Assembly: GCA_002500765.1 (NCBI GenBank)
Contig: DLSX01000126.1
Location: forward strand, 1-64,000
Reading direction: 5' to 3'
Origin: Neorhizobium sp. UBA7851
GTDB taxonomy: Bacteria > Pseudomonadota > Alphaproteobacteria > Rhizobiales > Rhizobiaceae
DNA: 64,000 nucleotides
The notes under the pieces are model-generated. The model was not told the DNA's origin and did no database searches. It saw only the letters and a list, made by a program, of their open reading frames with translations. The translations under genes and the position numbers were made by a program. This document shows, in pieces, positions 37,407-46,670 of this stretch (within the stretch, counting starts at the first letter, position 1; every line of letters starts with the position of its first letter).

Positions 37407-38642
37407 ATGACCAATACTGTCACCAGCCGTTTTCTCCGCTACGTCGTCCTCGACACCCAGTCCGACGCATCTTCGTCGACCCAGCCATCCACGGCAAAAC
37501 AGCTCGATCTCGGCAGGCTTCTGGTCAGCGAACTTCAGGCGATCGGCGTCAAGGATGCCGAACTCGACGAACACGGCTATGTCTATGCGACGATCCCCGC
37601 CAACACCGGCAAGAACAATGTTCCGGTCATCTGCTTCTGCGCCCATATGGACACGGCACCGGATTTCTCCGGCACCGATGTCAAACCGCAGGTGATCCGC
37701 AACTATCAGGGCGGCGACATCACGCTGCCGGGCGATACAAGCCGCATCATCAAGACGGCCGAACATCCCGAACTGAAGAACCAGATCGGCAATGACGTCA
37801 TCACCTCTGACGGCACAACGCTGCTCGGCGCTGATGACAAGGCGGGATTGGCGGAAATCATGACCGCCGCCGAGTTCCTCATAAACAATCCGGACATCAG
37901 GCACGGCACGATCCGCATCCTCTTCACGCCCGACGAGGAAATCGCTCGGGGCGTCGCCAAGGTCGATCTGCAGAAACTCGGGGCCGATTTCGGCTATACG
38001 CTCGACGGCGAGACCGCCGGCACGATCGAAGATGAGACCTTCTCCGCCGATGCCGCTGAGATCCTCATCAAGGGCGTCGCGATCCATCCCGGCTTCGCTT
38101 ATGGCAAGATGGAAAACGCCATCCGCATCGCCGGCAACATAATCGCCAGGCTGCCGAAGGACATGACACCGGAAACGACGAAAGGTCGCGATGGTTTCAT
38201 CCATCCCACCTCGGTCTCCGGCACGATGGAAGGCGCGAAAATCAGCCTCATCTTGCGCGACTTCAGGACCGAAGGCCTGAAGGAAAAGGCCAAGCTGCTC
38301 GAGACCATCATCGCAGAGGTGATGGCCGGCTATCCCGGCTCCTCGCATACGCTGAAGATCACCGAACAGTACCGCAACATGAAAGAGGTGCTCGATCACC
38401 ATCCGGAGATCGTCGAGAATGCCATCGAGGCGATCCGCCGGGCGGGCATGTCGCCGGTACGCGGTAGCATCCGTGGCGGTACGGACGGTGCAAGACTGTC
38501 CTTCATGGGCCTGCCCTGCCCCAACATCTTCGCCGGCGGCCATGCCTTCCACTCGCCGATCGAATGGGTCAGCAGCCAGGACATGGAAAAGGCGGTGAAG
38601 ACGATCGTCGAACTTGCAAAGCTCTGGGAAGAACGCGCCTGA
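37407..38642 (+). CDS. pepT: peptidase T (tripeptide aminopeptidase)
   Basis: A 411-residue M20B dizinc aminopeptidase. The zinc and catalytic residues lie in CFCAHMDTAPD, TLLGADDKAGLAEIM, FTPDEEIARG, LDGETAG and FAGGHAFHSPIEW, and the dimerisation domain contains KGVAIHPGFAYGKMENA. The size is that of E. coli PepT. It is cytosolic and monocistronic, starting 149 bases after the TRAP operon. Confidence 0.96.
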   Translation: MTNTVTSRFLRYVVLDTQSDASSSTQPSTAKQLDLGRLLVSELQAIGVKDAELDEHGYVYATIPANTGKNNVPVICFCAHMDTAPDFSGTDVKPQVIRNYQGGDITLPGDTSRIIKTAEHPELKNQIGNDVITSDGTTLLGADDKAGLAEIMTAAEFLINNPDIRHGTIRILFTPDEEIARGVAKVDLQKLGADFGYTLDGETAGTIEDETFSADAAEILIKGVAIHPGFAYGKMENAIRIAGNIIARLPKDMTPETTKGRDGFIHPTSVSGTMEGAKISLILRDFRTEGLKEKAKLLETIIAEVMAGYPGSSHTLKITEQYRNMKEVLDHHPEIVENAIEAIRRAGMSPVRGSIRGGTDGARLSFMGLPCPNIFAGGHAFHSPIEWVSSQDMEKAVKTIVELAKLWEERA

Positions 38643-38730
38643 AAGCGAACCGAGTTTTAAAATGCTGCCCGGGCGTCAGTTCGGGAACGGATTAACGCCT
38701 TTTCGTGAAACGAGGCGTGACGTCCTGCGA

Positions 38731-39447
38731 TCAACTGAACGGCCCAAGCAACCGGAAATACTCCCGTTCGCTCTCGCCATAGGCATCAGCAGCGAACTCT
38801 TCGAGCGCCGGCCTGTCGCGCACGATGATCATGCCGCGTTCGGAATAGATCAGCTTGCGGCCCTCAAGCACATGCAGAGCCGTCGTCACGCTCGGGCGTC
38901 TCACCGCCAGCATGATCGAAAGAAACTCGTGCGTCAGGCTGATCTCGTCGCCATCTGCGCGGTCGTGGCACATCAGTATCCAGCGCGCCAACCGTTCATC
39001 GATATGATGGACGGCATTGGAAAGAGACGTAAACGCCCCCTGCACCGAAAGCGCCTGAACGTAACGCCCGAGCAGATTTTTCAATTCGGCATCTTGATCG
39101 AGCAACAGCTTCAAAAGTGCTGTCGAAATACGAAAGCCGTCCCCCTGAACCTGCATGAAGATCGAGAACGGATCAGAACCCGCATCGAGCACGACAGCGG
39201 CGGGTGTCATTCCGTCGCGCCCGAAAATGCCGATCTCGGCATGCTGCCCCTGCGGCGAGCGAGCGACGATCGATGCTATGCCGGTCTCCGGGAAATAGGC
39301 GTATTCCGCCTCCTCATGTGGCTCCGAAAGCTCGAAACCACGTGGCAGGCCAACCGGCTCCAGGTCGGCGGAAATTGCGGAGAAGGTTGTGGACGGCATC
39401 AACCGAAGCAGATTGTTACGGACCGCCGTTTGCCGAATTTCAGCCAT
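38731..39447 (-). CDS. Crp/Fnr family regulator (paralogue 1)
   Basis: A 238-residue protein with an N-terminal cyclic-nucleotide-like beta barrel (YFPETGIASIVARSPQGQHAEIGIFGRDG) and a C-terminal winged helix (SLTHEFLSIMLAVRRPSVTTALHVLEGRKLIYSERG). There are no Fnr-type iron-sulfur cysteines. It shares the same layout and long stretches such as DERLARWILMCHDRADGDEI with the second paralogue at 40007-40726. The effector is unknown. Confidence 0.9.
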   Translation of the reverse strand: MAEIRQTAVRNNLLRLMPSTTFSAISADLEPVGLPRGFELSEPHEEAEYAYFPETGIASIVARSPQGQHAEIGIFGRDGMTPAAVVLDAGSDPFSIFMQVQGDGFRISTALLKLLLDQDAELKNLLGRYVQALSVQGAFTSLSNAVHHIDERLARWILMCHDRADGDEISLTHEFLSIMLAVRRPSVTTALHVLEGRKLIYSERGMIIVRDRPALEEFAADAYGESEREYFRLLGPFS

Positions 39448-39647
39448 CGCTCATCCTTGATAGGAGAACACTGCCTGTTCGGCTTCCTCTGGACGAGAAG
39501 TCTCCGCTTGATTTGAACGATTTCCATCTATGGCCATAAAATTCGCGATACAACCCGCCGGAGAGCCTCGGTACGGTATCAGACAAAGGGGTACACGCGC
39601 GCAAAAACCGTTTATCTATTCAGTATCTTGTAGGGAAGAGATTCGAT

Positions 39648-40010
39648 TTGGCAGACAAGCTCATATTGTTGCTGGAAGACCAGCCGCTGATCTCTCTCGA
39701 CATCGAGGAAGCGCTTGCGGACAAGGGCTTGAGCAACTTCATCACTCTCCGCTCCCAGAAAGAGGCCATCGACTGGCTGGACAAATCCTCACCCGATTTC
39801 GTGCTGCTTGATCTGTACCTGGCCGATGGCGACAGCCAACCTGTCCTATCGCACCTGCGGCAGAACAGCATCCCGTTCATGATCTATACCGGCAGCGAGA
39901 AACCGCCGGAATGGGATGATGAACTTTTCGAAGACAGTGAGTGGATGAGCAAGCCGGGTGATCCGGACGCACTGGCAGACCGCATCAGAACCCGGCTTGC
40001 AATCATCTAG
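39648..40010 (+). CDS. single-domain response regulator receiver
   Basis: A 120-residue CheY-like protein without output domain. The acidic pair is Glu10-Asp11, the phospho-acceptor Asp55 is in VLLDLYLADG, and the conserved lysine is in WMSKPGD. The start is TTG, since no ATG or GTG precedes the first beta strand (ADKLILLLEDQ); GTAGGGAAGAG lies upstream. Its stop codon shares the palindrome CTAG with the stop of the convergent Crp/Fnr gene. Confidence 0.85.
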   Translation: MADKLILLLEDQPLISLDIEEALADKGLSNFITLRSQKEAIDWLDKSSPDFVLLDLYLADGDSQPVLSHLRQNSIPFMIYTGSEKPPEWDDELFEDSEWMSKPGDPDALADRIRTRLAII

Positions 40011-40726
40011 GCTGATTTTCGTGTGATGTCCTCGACATCACCGAACATCCGCTCATATTCCCGCTCGGCTCCACCATAGGAATCCGCCGCGAATTGCTCC
40101 AGAGCCTTGCGATCACGAACGATAATCGTGCCGCGATGCGAATAGATCAGCTGTTTCCCCTCCAGAACATGCAAGGCGACCGTGACGCTTGGGCGACGCA
40201 CCGAAAGCATGATCGCCAGGAACTCGTGCGTAAGGTCGATCGCATCGCCATCCACCCGATCGTGGCACATCAGGATCCATCGCGCCAAACGTTCGTCGAC
40301 GGGATGGATCGCATTCGAAAGCGCCGTAAACGCCGCTTGGCTGAGCGCCACATGCGCCCAGCGCGTCAGAAGGCGCTTCAAGGCCGGTGACGCCTCGATC
40401 ATGTTTCGCATCGTCGCGATAGGCAGGCGAGCACCATGTCCCGGTACCTGCATGACGACAAGATAAGGCGCATCCGCTGCACCAAGAGCTATCGATGAAG
40501 GGGAAACGCCCTCGCGGCCCAAAAGACCGATCTCCGTTCGTTTGCCGGAGGGGGATGTCACGACGGTGGAGATCACACCGGAGAACGGAAAATAGCAGTA
40601 TTCAAGTGGTTCGCCAGGCGCAGACAGCACGAAGCCCTGGGGAAGATCGATTAGTTCCAAGACAGGTTCGAGGGCCGCATAATCGCTGTGAGAAAGAAGC
40701 GCCAGGAGCTTGTTCTGGTTTCGCAT
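40007..40726 (-). CDS. Crp/Fnr family regulator (paralogue 2)
   Basis: A 239-residue relative of the gene at 38731-39447, with the same two domains (CYFPFSGVISTVVTSPSGKRTEIGLLGREG; helix-turn-helix LSVRRPSVTVALHVLEGKQLIYSHRG). MRNQNKLLALL is chosen as the start: AAGGAAGG is seven bases upstream and the length then equals paralogue 1. The two regulators flank a receiver gene and point the same way, which suggests an old duplication. Confidence 0.9.
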   Translation of the reverse strand: MRNQNKLLALLSHSDYAALEPVLELIDLPQGFVLSAPGEPLEYCYFPFSGVISTVVTSPSGKRTEIGLLGREGVSPSSIALGAADAPYLVVMQVPGHGARLPIATMRNMIEASPALKRLLTRWAHVALSQAAFTALSNAIHPVDERLARWILMCHDRVDGDAIDLTHEFLAIMLSVRRPSVTVALHVLEGKQLIYSHRGTIIVRDRKALEQFAADSYGGAEREYERMFGDVEDITRKSA

Positions 40727-41134
40727 ATCCATACCTTCCTTTGTCATCCTCTTTGTTGCGTCCAGTTTCCCGCCGTTTCAGGTTGATCGCGCGTCCTCAG
40801 CACTCATGTCTTCAGAGCTGATCATCGCGGCGTATCGTTGCTCCGACGGGCCTCTGGTAACGAATGCAATCCCTTGAAGTTCCCATTTTCAAACACCACC
40901 TCATGTTTGCGGTTGCCTGAACGGGACCGGCAAGATGACTTCAGCAGCTTCTACCGACCATGTTGCTTGACAAGGATATGGTGCGACGAAGGCTTGATAC
41001 CCTGTAGTGCTCGCCACACGCGGCGGAGCGCCGTCCATTACTCTTGTCCGACGACGGATCGGACCGCTGCAAAGCCGCCTGAAACCGTGACATCCATTCC
41101 GGTTTCAATTGATGTTTTGCGTCTGGAGGTAGTG
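40727..41134 (+). promoter_or_regulatory. 408-bp gap holding the leader of the J-protein gene
   Basis: No gene is supported here. Two inverted repeats lie near the J-protein start: GTCCGA/TCGGAC (41046-41064) and TGAAACCG/CGGTTTCA (41080-41107), the second ending 27 bases before the ATG. A structured 5' leader or operator pair is likely. I looked for a ROSE-type thermometer over GGAGG and did not see a convincing one. Confidence 0.4.
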
Positions 41135-42070
41135 ATGAGACAGGATCCGTATGAAATTTTGGGCGTGAAGCAGGATGCGTCGCAGAAGGACATCCAGAGC
41201 GCCTTTCGAAAGCTAGCCAAGAAATATCACCCCGACATGAATCCCGGCGACAAAAAGGCCGAAGAGGTCTTCAAGGAGATATCCGCCGCCAACGAAATTC
41301 TTGGTGACGAGGAAAAGCGCGCCCGCTTTGACAGTGGTGAGATCGACATCAACGGCGTCGAACGCGCGCCATCTCGCGAGCACCGCGAATATGCCGGAGC
41401 CAATGGCGGAGAAGCCTTTTTCGATGAAGGCGGATTTTCGCAATTCGGCGGCTTCGAGGATATATTTGCGAGCTTCATGTCTCGGCGCGGTGGCGGCCCC
41501 GACACATCCCATTTCGGCGGGCCGCAGTCTCGCTCCAAGAGACCCGACGTCCACTTCACCATGGAGGTCTCGTTCCTTGACGCCATCAACGGCACGACCG
41601 CATCCGTTTCGCTCGCACCCGGCTCGTCGCTTGACGTGAAAATTCCCGCCGGCACCCGCGACGGGCAGGTTCTGCGGCTGCGCGGCAAGGGTGCTAAAGG
41701 CACAGTCAGGAGCCAGGATGGCGACGCGCTGATCGAAATCCGGATCAAGTCGCATCCGTTCTTCAAACGGGACGGCGATGATATCCGCATCGACATCCCG
41801 ATCACCATTCGCGAAGCTGTACTTGGCGGCAAGATCAGGGTCCCGACACCCGGAGGTTATCTGAACGTGACGTTGAAGCCGAACACGAATACGGGAACAA
41901 CGCTACGTCTGAAGGGCAAAGGCGCGCCCAAGGCCGGCGGTGGCGTTGGCGATTTGCTGGCAACGGTGAAGATGGTCCTGCCGGAAACGCCGGATCCGGA
42001 ACTGACTGCGCTCATGCAGACGTTGCCGGAGACGTCCATCGAAGATCCGCGCCGGCATCTTAACCTTTAA
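41135..42070 (+). CDS. CbpA-type J-domain co-chaperone
   Basis: A 311-residue DnaJ-class protein that stimulates Hsp70. The J domain is at residues 1-68 with the HPD triad at 32-34. A Gly/Phe-rich linker follows (about 80-125), then two substrate-binding C-terminal domains (VSFLDAINGTTASVSL; LRLRGKGAKG; TPGGYLNVTLKPNTNTGTTLRLKGKG). The cysteine zinc region of true DnaJ is absent. GGAGGT is eight bases before the ATG; the longer upstream frame is not coding-like. Confidence 0.93.
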   Translation: MRQDPYEILGVKQDASQKDIQSAFRKLAKKYHPDMNPGDKKAEEVFKEISAANEILGDEEKRARFDSGEIDINGVERAPSREHREYAGANGGEAFFDEGGFSQFGGFEDIFASFMSRRGGGPDTSHFGGPQSRSKRPDVHFTMEVSFLDAINGTTASVSLAPGSSLDVKIPAGTRDGQVLRLRGKGAKGTVRSQDGDALIEIRIKSHPFFKRDGDDIRIDIPITIREAVLGGKIRVPTPGGYLNVTLKPNTNTGTTLRLKGKGAPKAGGGVGDLLATVKMVLPETPDPELTALMQTLPETSIEDPRRHLNL

Positions 42071-42184
42071 GTAAGCTGGAACTTTATAATTCAGTCAAAC
42101 GTAGTGTACGACGAACGTCATGCTTGAAATATCGGGACCAGGTGTCATCTTGCCCTGGTCCTCACATGACATTGCAAAGGTAAA

Positions 42185-42574
42185 ATGACGGAAGCCGAAT
42201 ATCTGAACGACTGTCCGAATATCCTTCTTTTGGAGGATGATCTTCTACTCGCGATGGATATGGAAGACCATCTGCTGCAGACCGGCCACAAGATCGTAGG
42301 CCCCTTCGGCAGGATCGCCGATGCACTGGATGCCATTCCGCGCAACGATCTGGCCGGCGCAATCGTCGACCTCAACCTTCATGGTGAATTGTCGGTTCCG
42401 GTCATCGAAATGCTGCAGGAACGGGACGTACCCGTCATAATCTGCAGCAGCCATGCCGAGCTGCCGGAATTGAAGAACAGGCTGAAAGGCCTGCCCATGC
42501 TCCCCAAGCCATGGAATCCGCAAAAACTCAACCGACTGGTCGAGCAAACCTTCGGTGTAGGCCATGCTGCTTGA
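42185..42574 (+). CDS. single-domain response regulator receiver
   Basis: A 129-residue receiver with the acidic pair in LLLEDDLLLAMD, phospho-acceptor Asp62 in AIVDLNLHGE, a serine switch in IICSSHAE and the lysine in MLPKPWNP. There is no output domain and no adjacent kinase. Its type (EDDLLLAMDMEDHL, IVGPFGRIADAL) is common in rhizobia, where many serve histidine kinases of the HWE class. The partner is not in the window. Confidence 0.88.
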   Translation: MTEAEYLNDCPNILLLEDDLLLAMDMEDHLLQTGHKIVGPFGRIADALDAIPRNDLAGAIVDLNLHGELSVPVIEMLQERDVPVIICSSHAELPELKNRLKGLPMLPKPWNPQKLNRLVEQTFGVGHAA

Positions 42575-42655
42575 ACCGCAGCACTTCCTCGCCTGAGACA
42601 GGTCTGAGTGACGAGTGAGGCACCTGACGGGAGCAGCATCACCACCCGGAGACAT

Positions 42656-43063
42656 TCAAAGGCCGCTGGAGAATTTCTGCGCCACCCAATATCCGACCAC
42701 AGCGGAAAAGGATGTCAGAACGGTTCCCCAGGCCATGTCGACGGCACTGACGGTCGGTGACCAGTTCTTCAAGGTTGCAAGGTTTGTCATGTCATAGGTG
42801 CCGTAGGCAATGAAGCCGAGAATGGCGCCGGCAATCGCCGCCGTCGTCCAGTTGCCGGACACCAGCGCCGGCTGGACGGCAAAATAGACGATGCCGGCGA
42901 CGTAAAAGAGATAGAACACCCCGGCGGCTACGAAGTTTGGCTGGTCGAGCAGAAGGCTGCCGATCCGACTGCGGTAAAATCCGGTAGCGACCGTGCCGAG
43001 CCAGAGAAAATCGAGACCCAGGAAGGCAACTACGGTTCCCACATAGGCCAGCACATAGGTCAT
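42656..43063 (-). CDS. DUF2177 membrane protein
   Basis: A 135-residue inner-membrane protein with four predicted helices. Family motifs are FLGLDFLWLGTVATGFYR and AYGTYDMTNLATLKNWS. It starts 12 bases after chrR and so belongs to the rpoE-chrR transcript. DUF2177 genes recur in RpoE-ChrR regulons, which supports a role in the singlet-oxygen or membrane response. Biochemical function is unknown. Confidence 0.87.
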   Translation of the reverse strand: MTYVLAYVGTVVAFLGLDFLWLGTVATGFYRSRIGSLLLDQPNFVAAGVFYLFYVAGIVYFAVQPALVSGNWTTAAIAGAILGFIAYGTYDMTNLATLKNWSPTVSAVDMAWGTVLTSFSAVVGYWVAQKFSSGL

Positions 43064-43075
43064 CTCTTCCTCCTG

Positions 43076-43732
43076 TCAGATCTTCAGGATCGGCTGCATC
43101 AGCCGCACAATCCAACTTGAAAATTTCAGCGGCGCCTCGGTAACGGCAAGGCAGATGCAATCCTCGCCGTCTGTCGCGGTGGGCGTATGAAGAAGATCGC
43201 CGTCCGCTTCCTCTATATCGCCTCGCGCGAACAGGTCGTCGCCATCGCGAAAACTGCCGGCCAGAACAAGCGTCAGTTCACGGCCCTCGTGTGTGTGCTC
43301 CGGCACCGGCTTGCCGGCCGGAATGCGCAAGAGCCTCACCTGCGTGCCGGGGTCCTTCGTATCGATCAGGATCTGATAAGCTCCACGACCCAGCGCCCGC
43401 CATTTCAGGTCGGCAAGGTCGCCACCCAGATACGACCGCAACGGTTCGGGCAGCACCGCAGCCGACGCGTTTTTCACAACGGTCGGCTTGATTTCCTCAG
43501 CTTTGATGTTGATCGCACCGGCCTTGAAACGAGCCCAGGATTCGTCTTCATTGCCGCTGTCGCCTGCTTTGTCGAGCAGCGCTCCGGCAGCGCCTTCCAT
43601 GGCGGAAAGACGCCCGCGACATTCGGGGCAAAGCGCCAGATGGCTCGCAACCGCAAGGCTCCATCCCTCAGACAGGCTTCCCGAAGCATAGTCGATCAGG
43701 AATGCATCGCTGATATGATGCTTCACACTCAT
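43076..43732 (-). CDS. chrR: ChrR family zinc anti-sigma factor with cupin domain
   Basis: A 218-residue cytosolic anti-sigma factor. The zinc anti-sigma domain ligands are His6, His31, Cys35 and Cys38, the same positions as I recall for Rhodobacter ChrR. The C-terminal cupin has His146, His148, Glu152 and a histidine near 182 in PEHTHEGREL and LLHTPTA. In the known system singlet oxygen or hydroperoxides trigger loss of ChrR and release of RpoE. It overlaps the sigma gene by four bases (ATGA), as in other sigma/anti-sigma pairs. Confidence 0.93.
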   Translation of the reverse strand: MSVKHHISDAFLIDYASGSLSEGWSLAVASHLALCPECRGRLSAMEGAAGALLDKAGDSGNEDESWARFKAGAINIKAEEIKPTVVKNASAAVLPEPLRSYLGGDLADLKWRALGRGAYQILIDTKDPGTQVRLLRIPAGKPVPEHTHEGRELTLVLAGSFRDGDDLFARGDIEEADGDLLHTPTATDGEDCICLAVTEAPLKFSSWIVRLMQPILKI

Positions 43733-44313
43733 AGCCGGCCCTCCAGCGATGAACGAAGTTTTTCGAAAGCCAGCCTGATGCGTGATTTAACCGTCCCGAG
43801 AGGAACGCCGAGATCACGGGCGATTGTGGAATGCGACACGTCATCGAAGAAGGCTCGCCGCAATACGTCGAGCTGTTCCTCCGGCAGTGTCTCCATAGCA
43901 CCGCGCAGTAACTGAGCCTCCTGAAGCTGCTGAAATTCCTGATCGGCGGGAGCAACGTCATCAGCGACAAATGCCGGATCGTTGACGTCGAATTCCGGAC
44001 GTTTGCGACGGAAGGCGTCGATCCGCACATTGCGTGCGATCGTGTAGATCCATGCCGACACATTGCCGCGCGCCGGATCGAATTGACTGGCCTTGTTCCA
44101 CACCGCAGTCATGGTTTCCTGCATCAGCTCCTCAGCAGCCTGCCGGTCCTTGGTCTTGGCTGCCATAAAGCTGCGGATACGCGGAGCGTAGAAGCGGAAT
44201 ATCGCTTCGAATGCGTCGGCGCTGCGCTCCCGTCCGACGATGGAAAGGAGCCGCACCATCTCTGCTTTCGCGAGATCGTCGGCCGCCAAGCCACCGGAGT
44301 TTTTCTTGTTCAT
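43729..44313 (-). CDS. rpoE: ECF11-type RNA polymerase sigma factor RpoE
   Basis: A 194-residue sigma factor with region 2 (FEAIFRFYAPRIRSFMAAKT, ELMQETMTAVWNKASQFDPARGNVSAWIYTIARNVRIDAFRR) and region 4 (LPEEQLDVLRRAFFDDVSHSTIARDLGVPLGTVKSRIRLAFEKLR). The start MNKKNSGGLAADDL gives the usual length; an open extension of 43 codons upstream covers the promoter and is not used. It pairs with chrR. An ECF11-like promoter lies 100 bases upstream, indicating autoregulation. Confidence 0.93.
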   Translation of the reverse strand: MNKKNSGGLAADDLAKAEMVRLLSIVGRERSADAFEAIFRFYAPRIRSFMAAKTKDRQAAEELMQETMTAVWNKASQFDPARGNVSAWIYTIARNVRIDAFRRKRPEFDVNDPAFVADDVAPADQEFQQLQEAQLLRGAMETLPEEQLDVLRRAFFDDVSHSTIARDLGVPLGTVKSRIRLAFEKLRSSLEGRL

Positions 44314-44412
44314 CCCGAGCCCATGCGCTGCTTGTCCCGTCAGCCTGAAGGGCGACGGCCGGTACATTTGCCATTTATCAAGCGAGATAGGCGAGCTCAA
44401 GTTCATGGCAAG

Positions 44413-44441
44413 CTTTACGAAGGACTTACAAACACGGATCA
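44413..44441 (-). promoter_or_regulatory. ECF11 promoter of rpoE-chrR
   Basis: On the minus strand TGATCC, 18 bases, TAAAG, with CG directly before the TAAAG (CGTAAAG). This equals the RpoE consensus known from Rhodobacter (TGATCC - CGTA at 16 bases). Confidence 0.75.
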
Positions 44442-44463
44442 CAGCCCTTGTGATTTTTTGAAG

Positions 44464-44492
44464 AGATCCGATTGTCGTCCTGGTTCGTATTG
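44464..44492 (+). promoter_or_regulatory. ECF11 promoter of the amine oxidase operon
   Basis: AGATCC, 18 bases, TATTG, again preceded by TTCG (CGTATTG). The spacing and the TTCGTA block are the same as in the divergent rpoE promoter. It lies 28 bases from the ATG. Confidence 0.65.
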
Positions 44493-44520
44493 CACAGCAG
44501 AGAAGCGTGAGGATGCAGGG

Positions 44521-45876
44521 ATGACGCCTTTGCCTGGGAACTTTGAACGGGAAGCAAAAAAGATCGCGGTCATCGGATCAGGCATCAGCGGCCTTTCCTG
44601 TGCATGGCTGCTGTCAAAGGGCAATGACGTCACCCTTTATGAAGCCTCCGACAGATTGGGCGGCCACGCCAATACCGTGAATGTCGCCATGGAAGGCCGC
44701 AACATTGCGGTCGATACCGGCTTCATCGTCTATAACGAAACCAATTATCCGAACCTCGTCGCTCTGTTCGATCATCTGCAGGTGCCGACAATCGCGTCAG
44801 ACATGTCCTTTGCCGCCTCGATGGATGACGGCGGCTTCGAATATAGTGGTACCGGTCTCAAAGGACTTCTCGGCCAGAAACGCAACGCGCTTCGTCCACG
44901 CTTCTGGATCATGCTGCGCGACCTCATCAAGTTCTACAGGGAATCTCCCGGTCTTCTCGATCAACCAAACACTCAGGATGTGACGCTCGGCGAATATCTC
45001 CGTAACGCAGGTTATTCTCCAGCCTTCATCAACGACCATTTGATGCCGATGGGCGCCGCGATCTGGTCGACGACCGCGGCGGAGATGCATGATTATCCGC
45101 TGCACGCCTTCCTGCGCTTTTTCGTCAACCATGGCCTGCTGCTTCTATCCGGCAGGCCGCAATGGCGAACCGTCGAAAGAGGAAGCCGCGAATATGTCAC
45201 GCGCCTCGCCGCCGATTTCAGTGGATCGCTGAGGCTTTCCACTTCAGTTGCGTCGATCCGTCGGGCAGCAAACGGCGTGACCGTGACCGATATAAGTGGC
45301 CATTCGGACCAGTTCGATGACGTGGTGATCGCTGCCCATGCGGATGAGGCGCTGAACATGCTGGCGGATGCCGATCACCATGAACGGAACCTGCTTGGCA
45401 CCTTCGGTTATACCCGCAACAAGGCAGTCCTCCACAGCGATCCGGCCCTGATGCCGAAACATCGGAATGTCTGGTCGAGTTGGAACTACATGAGTACCAA
45501 TAAAAACACCGGAGATCAGCAGCTCTGCGTCACCTACTGGATGAACAGGCTTCAGAAGCTCGACACGGACCGACCTCTATTCCTCACCCTCAATCCCAAC
45601 CGGGAGCTGCAGCCGCATCTTATCCACGGCATCTATGACTATACCCACCCACGTTTTGATACGCGCGCACTGCAAGCCCAGAATGACCTCTGGCAGCTGC
45701 AGGGCCGCAACCGCACATGGTTCTGCGGTGCCTATTTCGGCAGCGGCTTTCACGAGGATGGCCTGCAGTCGGGGCTTGCCGTTGCTGAAGCTCTGGGAGG
45801 CAACCGCCGTCCATGGAGCGTAGAAAACGAATCCGGCAGGATCAGGATTTCGGAGTTTAGCGAGGCCGCCGAATGA
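44521..45876 (+). CDS. FAD-dependent amine-oxidase-fold enzyme of the RpoE-ChrR regulon
   Basis: A 451-residue flavoprotein. The FAD-binding motif VIGSGISGLSCAWLLSKG lies near residues 17-34, EASDRLGGHANTV follows, and the C-terminal FAD contact is WFCGAYFGSGFHEDGLQSG. It is like the NAD(P)-binding Rossmann/amine oxidase proteins beside cfa-like genes in alphaproteobacteria; one such protein is a fatty-acid desaturase of the furan fatty acid pathway. Its stop overlaps the next gene by four bases. Confidence 0.88.
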   Translation: MTPLPGNFEREAKKIAVIGSGISGLSCAWLLSKGNDVTLYEASDRLGGHANTVNVAMEGRNIAVDTGFIVYNETNYPNLVALFDHLQVPTIASDMSFAASMDDGGFEYSGTGLKGLLGQKRNALRPRFWIMLRDLIKFYRESPGLLDQPNTQDVTLGEYLRNAGYSPAFINDHLMPMGAAIWSTTAAEMHDYPLHAFLRFFVNHGLLLLSGRPQWRTVERGSREYVTRLAADFSGSLRLSTSVASIRRAANGVTVTDISGHSDQFDDVVIAAHADEALNMLADADHHERNLLGTFGYTRNKAVLHSDPALMPKHRNVWSSWNYMSTNKNTGDQQLCVTYWMNRLQKLDTDRPLFLTLNPNRELQPHLIHGIYDYTHPRFDTRALQAQNDLWQLQGRNRTWFCGAYFGSGFHEDGLQSGLAVAEALGGNRRPWSVENESGRIRISEFSEAAE

Positions 45877-46670
45877 GCGTGACCTCCAGCATTTATGCCG
45901 GCACCGTTGTCCACACGAGATCGAGGCCCAAACGGCATAACCTGAGCTACAGCGTTTTCTCATTGCTGCTTGATCTCGACGAGCTCGCGGCGCTGGACAG
46001 GACCCTGCGTCTCTTCGGCGTCAATCGTCGCGGCCTGTTCAGTTTTTGGGAAAAGGATCACGGTGAAGGCACCCCGGCTGGGTTGAAGGACTGGGTAACG
46101 GACCAGCTTTCCAAGGCCGGCATCACCACCAATGACCTGCGCGTAAAGGTTCTCTGCTACCCGCGCATCTTTGGTTACGTCTTTAATCCGCTAACCGTCT
46201 ACTTCTGCTACGGTCCGGCGAATAAACTGCGCGCCGTCATCTACGAGGTCTGCAACACCTTCCATGAACGCCATGCCTATATTATTCCGGCAGATGCCGA
46301 AGATGGCGAACAGATAAGCCATTCCTGCAGCAAGGGTCTTTATGTTTCTCCCTTCGTGCCGATGGATTGCAACTACGACTTTACCGTCAGGACACCTGCG
46401 GACCAGGTCCGCATCGCCATCAAGGAGTCTGACGGTGATGGAGTGTTTCTCTACGCGATGTTCCAGGGCAAGCGCCTGGCCCTCACCGATCGGGGACTGG
46501 CGATTGCCTTTCTTCGGTACCCGCTGATGACACTCAAGGTAACCGCAGCCATTCACTGGGAAGCGTTTCTTCTATGGCTGAAACGGGTACCCGTTCATCG
46601 CCACGCACGCGCCGCCTCGCCAAGAGCAAGCACCATCGTTATTCATAATACACGGACGGAGGCCCGCTGA
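45873..46670 (+). CDS. DUF1365 protein
   Basis: A 265-residue protein with the family blocks SIYAGTVVHTRSRPKRHNLSY, FGYVFNPLTVYFCYG, YEVCNTFHERHAY and KGLYVSPFVPMDCNYDF. The enzymatic role is not settled. In alphaproteobacterial clusters of this makeup it is translated between the flavoprotein and the methyltransferase, as here (overlaps of four bases and one base), so it probably acts on the same lipid. Confidence 0.9.
   Translation: MSVTSSIYAGTVVHTRSRPKRHNLSYSVFSLLLDLDELAALDRTLRLFGVNRRGLFSFWEKDHGEGTPAGLKDWVTDQLSKAGITTNDLRVKVLCYPRIFGYVFNPLTVYFCYGPANKLRAVIYEVCNTFHERHAYIIPADAEDGEQISHSCSKGLYVSPFVPMDCNYDFTVRTPADQVRIAIKESDGDGVFLYAMFQGKRLALTDRGLAIAFLRYPLMTLKVTAAIHWEAFLLWLKRVPVHRHARAASPRASTIVIHNTRTEAR

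Noticed and set aside
41080..41134. ROSE-type RNA thermometer before the J-protein gene
   Set aside because: Inverted repeats exist but none pairs convincingly with the GGAGG as ROSE elements do.
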